Shown here piece by piece: positions 57,832 through 64,000 of a DNA stretch of 64,000 bases; positions within the stretch are counted from its first letter, which is position 1; each line of letters begins with the position of its first letter. Under the pieces are notes generated by a model. The model saw nothing but the letters and a program-made list of their open reading frames with translations. It did no database searches and was not told the DNA's origin. The stretch lies in NCBI GenBank assembly GCA_963082975.1, contig OY720346.1:24980720-25044719 (forward strand). The letters run 5' to 3'. A program made the translations under genes and the position numbers. The DNA is from Labia minor. Lineage: Eukaryota; Arthropoda; Insecta; Dermaptera; Spongiphoridae.

Positions 57832-60559
57832 GATAAGATTTTTTCTATTATTGTACCATAGATCAAATTGCAAGGGATGTAGAACTTTAATTTTTAAGAT
57901 ACTGAATTTATTTTTTTAACTCTATTAAATAAATCTATTTTAGTTACTTTAAAGATTTTATTCTTTATGTATATTTTATTTTGAAATTTTATATTTAAAT
58001 CTTAATTTTTATGGACTCTCGACCATAGATCAATATTATACCATAGTGCTACATTTAAATATATGTTTTTTTATTCCAGCACATCAGAAATATTTTAAAT
58101 ATAAATAGCAAGCTGACTTTTGAAAACTCTGAATCAAGATCACTTCCTTTTTGGAACAAGTTGTTATTTATTTAAGACATCTGTTTTTCTAAGATATTTT
58201 TAAAAATATAGATTTTATTTATTAAAACAAAAATAACATCCAATACTTTTATCTTTCTAGTAAATTTTATTTTTATTTATTCTTTGTAATTAATTGAAGA
58301 GAAAATGTTAGCTAATTCATGTTAAAAGCTAAAGTTTATAATTATTTTAATATAAGAATTAAATGTTTATGTTTAATTTAGTACCTTGATGTCATCAACA
58401 AAAACAAGTTGATTGCTTCAGTGGATATTTATTCATTTAAGTAGAATGTGCGGGTTTCATTCATGATTAATTTTTATATTAAAGGATAATAATTGAAAAT
58501 CTTTTTCTAATTGCTATCAGATTTTTTTGTTGATAGGATATTGTTGATTGATTATATGCACAAAAATTTTAATTATCTAGGAAGAGAAAGAAAAAAGGTC
58601 ATCTTTTTCAAGTGAGATAAACAATTGATCCAATAGGAGGAGAGGAATGGTCTCGAGGGTCGTGAACCTTTCACTTCTATTCCCCCCTTTTATGTTCATT
58701 CCCAGATATATCAAAATCATTTGCACGGATCCAATTTTGGCATCGATACAGAACCGGTATTCGGTGTTAAATATTTATTCTGCCCCCTCGAGGTTGAATA
58801 TATCAAAGTGATAGGGAGAAGCAAAGATATATATATATATATGAATACATCTACTTGGATAGGAAGTTATCCGATAAACTTCTAAGATTCAATATTCCAC
58901 CTGACTGACTCCAAGTGGGAAGGTGTCATTGTCATACTGGCATAACAAGAATAACTAGGTAATTAATTTCGAAATAATATAGCCACAGAAATAGATTATA
59001 CGTAAGATTCTCTTGTTAGAATTCAATCAACAAATAATAATCTTTTAATCTACCGAAATAAAAGTTTTTTTCTATGGATTAAAACATGAAACCCCTTTGT
59101 AATACGGTCAGAATTTTTCCTGTCAAGAACTATGCTTTTACAGGTATAAATGGACATTGATAATCCTTAATTTATTAAAAAAAAACAGAAAATATGTCAC
59201 CAATTTATCCAATTTAAGAAAATTATTTGTTCCAGCTGATATGATATCAAATGTTTTATGATTAATAAAACTATAATTATTAGAAATTCACTACTTATGA
59301 AAATAAATTAAAAATAATAACTAAAAACTATCAATATTAAATTTTTTATACTTATGGCTTTATTATTTTATCTTTATCAGATTTTTTTATATTTTTCATT
59401 TTTATTATAATCATTTTTTTTTATCTTATCTCTTATTTATATTTGTAAATAAATAATTTTGTTTTTTTTAACATATTTACATATTTTATAAAATTAAAGA
59501 TTTTTATTGTAATTTTATTCATTTTAAGCAAAAAATAAAAAAACAAAATCTTTCTATATAGTTATAAATATTTTTTCTCACGTTGTGAATTTTGATTTTT
59601 ATTTTATTTCTACTAACATATTCTGATGAAATTTACCGAAATGGATAAAAATGAATTATATAATAGTATAATATTTGAAAATACTAATTTTAAAATATAA
59701 TTTTTTTTCTATCTTTGAAAATTCAGTGAACTTGGAATTTATCCACAAAACCTGTCATATATTTTTATTTCTTTAATTAAAAATTTAAAAAATCCGTTAA
59801 ATAAAATGTTATTTGTAAAATACCACTTTTTTATTTGTTTTTTATTATTTTTTTTTTTGTTTTTGTTCTATTAATGATCTCTGAAATTATTATTAATTTG
59901 AGTAATTAATTTTAATTAAAATAAAATGCGCTACATTTCATTAACTTTTATAGTATTTTGGTACAAACTTGTTTTTTATTTTCCAACAATATTATGAGAA
60001 TAGAAATTAGGGTAGTTTCCCATTATCGTTACCATTATATATTATATGATCTCTATTTAATTTACAAACTAGAATAACTAAATTTTATCTAGATTTTTAT
60101 TTACACATTTTAATTTATGATTGTTGAAAGAATCATCTTAAAATTTTATTAAATAAATATTTGACAAGTGAATTTAGTAATATAAAACTTCAACTGGTAA
60201 TTAAAAGATTTTTTTTTTTGCTTAAAATATTTAATATGAACGTATCTATTTTTTGGAACTAAATTGAATAAAAAGAATGAAAGAGATTTTATATAAAATG
60301 GGTCAATCAAGTTTTATCAGATATCAAGGTATTGAGAAACGATAGGAATTAAATGGAGTTGGTTTTTGATAGGGATAGTCGGAGGAATATGGAATGTGAA
60401 TAACTTTCATTAGCATCATAGTAATAGAGATAAACTACATTTTTTAAGCCTATTTCTTATTTATTTCCGGGTCTAGGCCTCCCTCATTTCCAGCTTTCTC
60501 TATTGTTTTTTTGACTTATGATTCGCCATTGAATGATTAGGAGGTTATTTGTAATAATA
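57832..60559. other. AT-rich stretch with one possible conserved element
   Basis: At 58600-58960 composition is more balanced. Words such as AACCGGTATT (Grainyhead-like), two ATCAAAG (TCF-like) and a (TA)n tract occur, with no open frame. Elsewhere nothing is identified. Confidence 0.3.
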
Positions 60560-60735
60560 TAAATATAAAAATTTTTTATAAAATAACGTTTTTCCAATGG
60601 ACTAAAAAGAATAAAATATTTTTTCTATAAGCCTGACAAAATTTATGGATGAATTGCTTCATATTCAACGAAAAACTTTGGACGCATTTAGTTTTATTTA
60701 TTTATATGAACAATCAAGTCAAATTTTTGTAATAA
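60560..60735 (-). repeat. unclassified dispersed repeat D, copy 2
   Basis: Inverted counterpart of 22872-23035; see the words quoted there. No coding content. Confidence 0.6.
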
Positions 60736-62129
60736 TAAAAATTTTCTTCTTGTCTTAAAAATCTTAAAACAATAATTATTATAGATATTTTTCATTTTAT
60801 TTTAATTTAAATTAGAACAAAATGTATTGTAATATAAGTATATAGAATATGAAATTGTATAGATGTATAAATGAAAAAAAATGTAATTACTTTATTTGTA
60901 TGTATTTTTAACTAAATAATTTAACGATGATTAAAATGTTAGTTCACACTCATAATAGCCTTTCTAAAGATTATGAAATCAATAGTTACGAAGAATATAT
61001 GTTGATATATCAATAGTTACGAAGAATATATGTTGAATTTTTTTATATCAATAAATTTAATATTGAATTGATCTTTGTTTGTACAAAGCCTTACTTACAG
61101 TACCTTGTTTTTCGATTTTCAATGTATGAAGAATAATATTTGTGTAGCCATTGTTATTTTTCATATGGATTAATTTCCATGAATTTTTTATGCCATTCCC
61201 ACAGCTCCAGACATTCTAATACAACTAACTTCAGATTGATTTAATAAAAACAAATGGTAAATATCTATACTAAACCTTCAACTAAATTCGATTTCATAAT
61301 CTGCCTAATCGGAACTTGGCAATTTGTATTTCTTTTTATTTAAAATGTATATTTTTCAAACTCGAAGAAAGCATTTATAAAGTTAATAAATTATTTTTAA
61401 ATTTTAATTTATATTTTTCACTGGTTGATCGATTATAATTGAGAGGTTTTGATTATTCAATATTCTTACTTTGAATGAAATGAAGATTTCTCTTCAATGA
61501 TTGCAATATAAAAAATAAACATCTTATTTAATCTTCAACGTACTTTATGTACTCTTCACTTCATATACCCTTCATAAAAATAAGACGTTTTTTTTTCTTT
61601 ATTTATTGAATTGCATTTTCGCAATGAGCGAAAGTCACCTTTCGACTACTAATTTCCTTTCTTTATAAAAAGATAATTATATCTTATCAAATAGTTTGAC
61701 CACATGAACATTCAATTTTTATTTAATATTTATTATTGAATAATAATTTGGATAAGAATAAATCATAATGTATATATGTATGTAGTAAGCATTTTCAATG
61801 AAAGAAAATTAGAATAAAAATATCACTTCTCGATATTTTTAAACAGAAAAATATATTTATTAGACAAATATTTACAATCCTTTTTTGTTGTATCAAAACA
61901 AATAAACAATATTTCAATATATATATATATATATATAATATGGTTGTGATTACATATTTTTCATGATACCAAAATAAAAATTTAAGTAAAAAGAAATCTT
62001 TTTAAAAAATACACTTTACTTAAAATTGCACTAAAAAATAAAAAATAAAATCACTTTAAAGTGTGTGCGCTCAAATTATAATAACACCGTAAAACATTTG
62101 CTTCCATTTAAATTTATTTTATACTTTTT
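60736..62129. other. AT-rich stretch, nothing else identified
   Basis: Apart from the duplication at 60974-61036 and a (TA)n tract near 61918-61938, no feature is supported. Confidence 0.4.
60974..61036. repeat. 31-bp tandem duplication
   Basis: ATCAATAGTTACGAAGAATA followed by TATGTTGA occurs twice in direct succession. Confidence 0.8.
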
Positions 62130-62400
62130 AGTCGTATTAAGCGCTTCTAGAACTGCTATCGCCATCTATGATTGAAATAGTGAACTATTCCATATTCCGC
62201 ACATGAAAGTTTAATTAATTAATTACCACTAATAGATAAATAATTCAGTGGATTTTTCAATTGATTCGTATATTATTAGCAGGAGCAAGCGCGTATGCAA
62301 AATTTCAAGTTGATTGAATGACGGGAAGTTGTTGAAATATCGATTATAAAATGCCGCGGACAAACATCCGGACAGAGTGAGTTAAGTAAAAGTGTATAAT
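62130..62400 (+). mobile_element. possible Helitron- or SINE-like fragment
   Basis: GCTATCGCCATCTATGATTG, then AAAATTTCAAGTTGATTGA, then GACAGAGTGAGTTAAGTAAA follows the order of a widespread insect repeat type with an AAATTTCAAG box and a GACAGAGTGAG box. No termini are proven. Confidence 0.4.
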
Positions 62401-62961
62401 TAATTATTTATTATCTACAAGTAAATATTATTCTTTATTTGCAATGAGATACGATTGTTTATATATTAATTTATAAGGGATATTAATTTTATAACTTTGC
62501 TTCATGTCTAATTACTAATTATAAAATATCTATCTATTATATCATTACTGAATTCAAAAGTCCTTAGCAGCAACAATCATAATCCTTCCTTCAAACATTT
62601 CTTTTGCTAGCCAATCCTAATTCTTAGACGAATTTTATGACTTTCTACGTCTATCCATTTGGTTTTTCTGTATATAAACTTACCTTTAACCAATTTTTCT
62701 TCTCCCATTCAAGACCAGAGTTACTCTTTCATCATAAACTCATAAAAATAAATAATAATATTTAATATAAACGACATAATTGTAAAATTAATGTAAATTA
62801 ATTAATTCAACAAATTCATCTTTTTTTTACAATCAATCTACCAATAAATTATATCCAACTCATTATTCTTTTATATTTCTTTTATAAGTCAATCTAATAA
62901 ATTAACAGAATCTATAAAACGATCGTAAAAAAAATAAAAGGGTTCCACTTTCTTCTATGAT
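62401..62961. other. AT-rich spacer
   Basis: No supported feature. Confidence 0.45.
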
Positions 62962-63198
62962 TTGTTATTGAAATTCAGTTCCAATTTCGTAAAACTATTT
63001 TTTTTTGTTGTTATGGTTTTTGTGTTGTCTCAGAATGGAAGGAACACGTGTGCTCTTTATTTCCCAGTGGGCCTAATAAAACTCCGGCAACGAAAATTCT
63101 ACCAGCACGATAACAAAATAAGCATCAACGAGCAACTAACTTCTTATCTATCCAAGGCCAGTGAAAAGAAAATAAAAATCATAAGATCCATTTCATAA
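62962..63198 (+). CDS. hypothetical small secreted protein or peptide precursor
   Basis: The 78-codon frame begins MLLKFSSNFVKLFFFVVMVF: one lysine, then a ~16-residue hydrophobic core, then SQNGRNTCA, compatible with a signal peptide cleaved near residue 24-30. The mature part reads ALYFPVGLIKLRQRKFYQHD and later EQLTSYLSKASEKK; it has basic sites (KLRQRK, EKK) that could be processing sites. Only one Cys is present. I recognise no known neuropeptide. An alternative is that TTGTTGTTATGG…TGTCTCAG is a splice acceptor, making 63034 onwards an exon of something else. The GC-richer codons against AT-rich flanks mildly favour function. Confidence 0.3.
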   Translation: MLLKFSSNFVKLFFFVVMVFVLSQNGRNTCALYFPVGLIKLRQRKFYQHDNKISINEQLTSYLSKASEKKIKIIRSIS

Positions 63199-63520
63199 CT
63201 GCATTCTTTCGAATCTTTTAAATGATTCTCGGTTCCCAATCCACAAGTTGACATTACATTGCATTCTATTCAACCTTGGAAAGAGGAGAGTTGAGTTTAA
63301 ATGTAAAAGGGCGGACGAAAACGAATCGGTTTTTCTTTTTTTTTTCCTGTCTCCGTTGCCAATTATGCATGTTTCTTTGTGGCTCATGTAGCGTCAGACT
63401 TGCATGCCTTGGGGTTAAGCACACATTCTGAAACGCTAAGCAAATAGATAAGGGACACTGAGCTTGTTTAACATCGCCACTCAGCAACACAGGAAAACTT
63501 TCTTTTACCAATCTCATAAA
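63199..63520. promoter_or_regulatory. GC-richer island after the small open frame
   Basis: Continuous with the preceding reading frame in composition, so it could be 3' UTR or part of the same exon. Overlapping minus-strand frames (63193-63387, 63266-63517) have no recognisable domain. Confidence 0.2.
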
Positions 63521-63807
63521 ATATCAATAGGTTTTTATGAATATTGATAAAGTAACTTTTTCTGATATTGTAAGAAACATTCTATTTATTTTTAATTATG
63601 AAAATATCTTTTGAAGTTGCAATCACTAACTGGTTAGTTTTTAGAACTTCCACAAACAATTAGTTTAATATTAAATGATGGAATCTGCTGTTACTTGAAC
63701 TGGAGCAAAATTCTCAAATAATTTATATCTAATCTAAAAATTTGTAATATTATTCTAGTTTTATCATTATTTTTTTTTTATTTCTGATGATAAAGTAGAT
63801 ATTATGA
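63521..63807. other. AT-rich spacer
   Basis: No supported feature. Confidence 0.45.
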
Positions 63808-64000
63808 TTTTGGAGGATAAAAGTAGATTTAGAGTATTTCAAAATAAAGTTCTTCGTAGAATATATGAACCGAAGAAGGATGCCGTCACCGCGGAGACTA
63901 TATAACGAGAAATTGCATGAACAGTATGTATTTCCAAAACCACGAACGCGGTGGCAGTCAATGTACGTAAGGAGGCATGTGAGGAGAGAATGGGAATTGA
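63808..64000 (+). pseudogene. non-LTR retrotransposon C-terminal fragment, runs off the window
   Basis: FRVFQNKVLRRIYEPKKDAV (about 63828-63888) matches the LINE segment with an RVFENKVLR-type box and a following Pro-Lys-x-Asp box. After a frameshift and deletion comes KLHEQYVFPKPRTRWQSMYV with RRHVRREWEL, the Arg/Trp box near the end of ORF2. The intervening ~60 residues of the family are missing. It belongs to the lineage whose extreme C-terminus was captured by the Helitrons at 31896 and 50062. The fragment may continue beyond the window. Confidence 0.75.

Noticed and set aside
13144-64000. Downstream EF-hand exons for the calcium-sensor-like start
   Set aside because: I looked for EF-hand and WYKGF-type coding segments on the plus strand and saw none.

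Overview
The window is animal nuclear DNA, very A+T-rich (about three quarters by eye), and most probably from an arthropod. The evidence is the mix of mobile elements: several mariner lineages, a Tigger/pogo element, piggyBac, many short hAT derivatives, Helitrons and Helentron-like elements, plus relics of a non-LTR retrotransposon. No rRNA, intact tRNA, CRISPR array, operon or long intact gene is visible. The species cannot be named from the sequence; a hemipteran or other AT-rich arthropod would fit, but that is inference.

Host genes are represented only by candidate single exons and GC-richer islands. The best are: 13101-13143, a start codon followed by an N-terminus identical over nine residues to neuronal calcium sensor 1/frequenin and ending at a good splice donor; 19880-19978 on the minus strand, an acidic open exon ending at a consensus donor; and 62962-63198, a 78-residue reading frame with a signal-peptide-like start. 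GC-richer islands near 12640-12900, 24500-24740, 35930-36290, 38400-38610, 40380-40660, 51655-51900, 54100-54245 and 63200-63520 may be promoters, UTRs or enhancers. The one at 54.1-54.2 kb holds two RFX X-box-like motifs. The window therefore looks like large introns or intergenic space of one or more genes.

Mobile elements dominate the readable signal. 1.4 kb: mariner fragment. 3.6-5.7 kb: a hAT relic containing a 3' piece of a non-LTR retrotransposon, itself split by a Helentron-like element. 8.3 kb: a mariner deletion derivative with an in-frame fused mini-transposase. 10.4-11 kb: decayed LINE reverse transcriptase. 15.8-16.3 kb: Tigger derivative keeping only its DNA-binding domain. 16.5 and 29.1-29.8 kb: hAT MITEs with 8-bp target duplications. 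30.8-31.2 kb: foldback mariner. 31.9-33.4 kb and 50.1-50.8 kb: non-autonomous Helitrons with A|T insertion, TC start, terminal hairpin and CTAG end, both carrying a captured LINE C-terminus. 44.3-46.8 kb: a piggyBac relic with TTAA on both sides, holding a four-level nest of later insertions. 52.2 and 56.3 kb: mariner derivatives. 57.4 kb: hAT derivative with a perfect target duplication. 63.8-64 kb: another LINE tail.

A Helentron-like family of about 610-640 bp occurs four times (4.4, 28.2, 45.8 and 55.4 kb). Each copy carries two perfect TGACGTCA (cAMP-response-element) octamers, so it could spread a paired regulatory site. Nearly every DNA transposon here is an internal-deletion derivative that has lost its catalytic core but often kept the DNA-binding or C-terminal part; they are more likely substrates or repressors than active elements.
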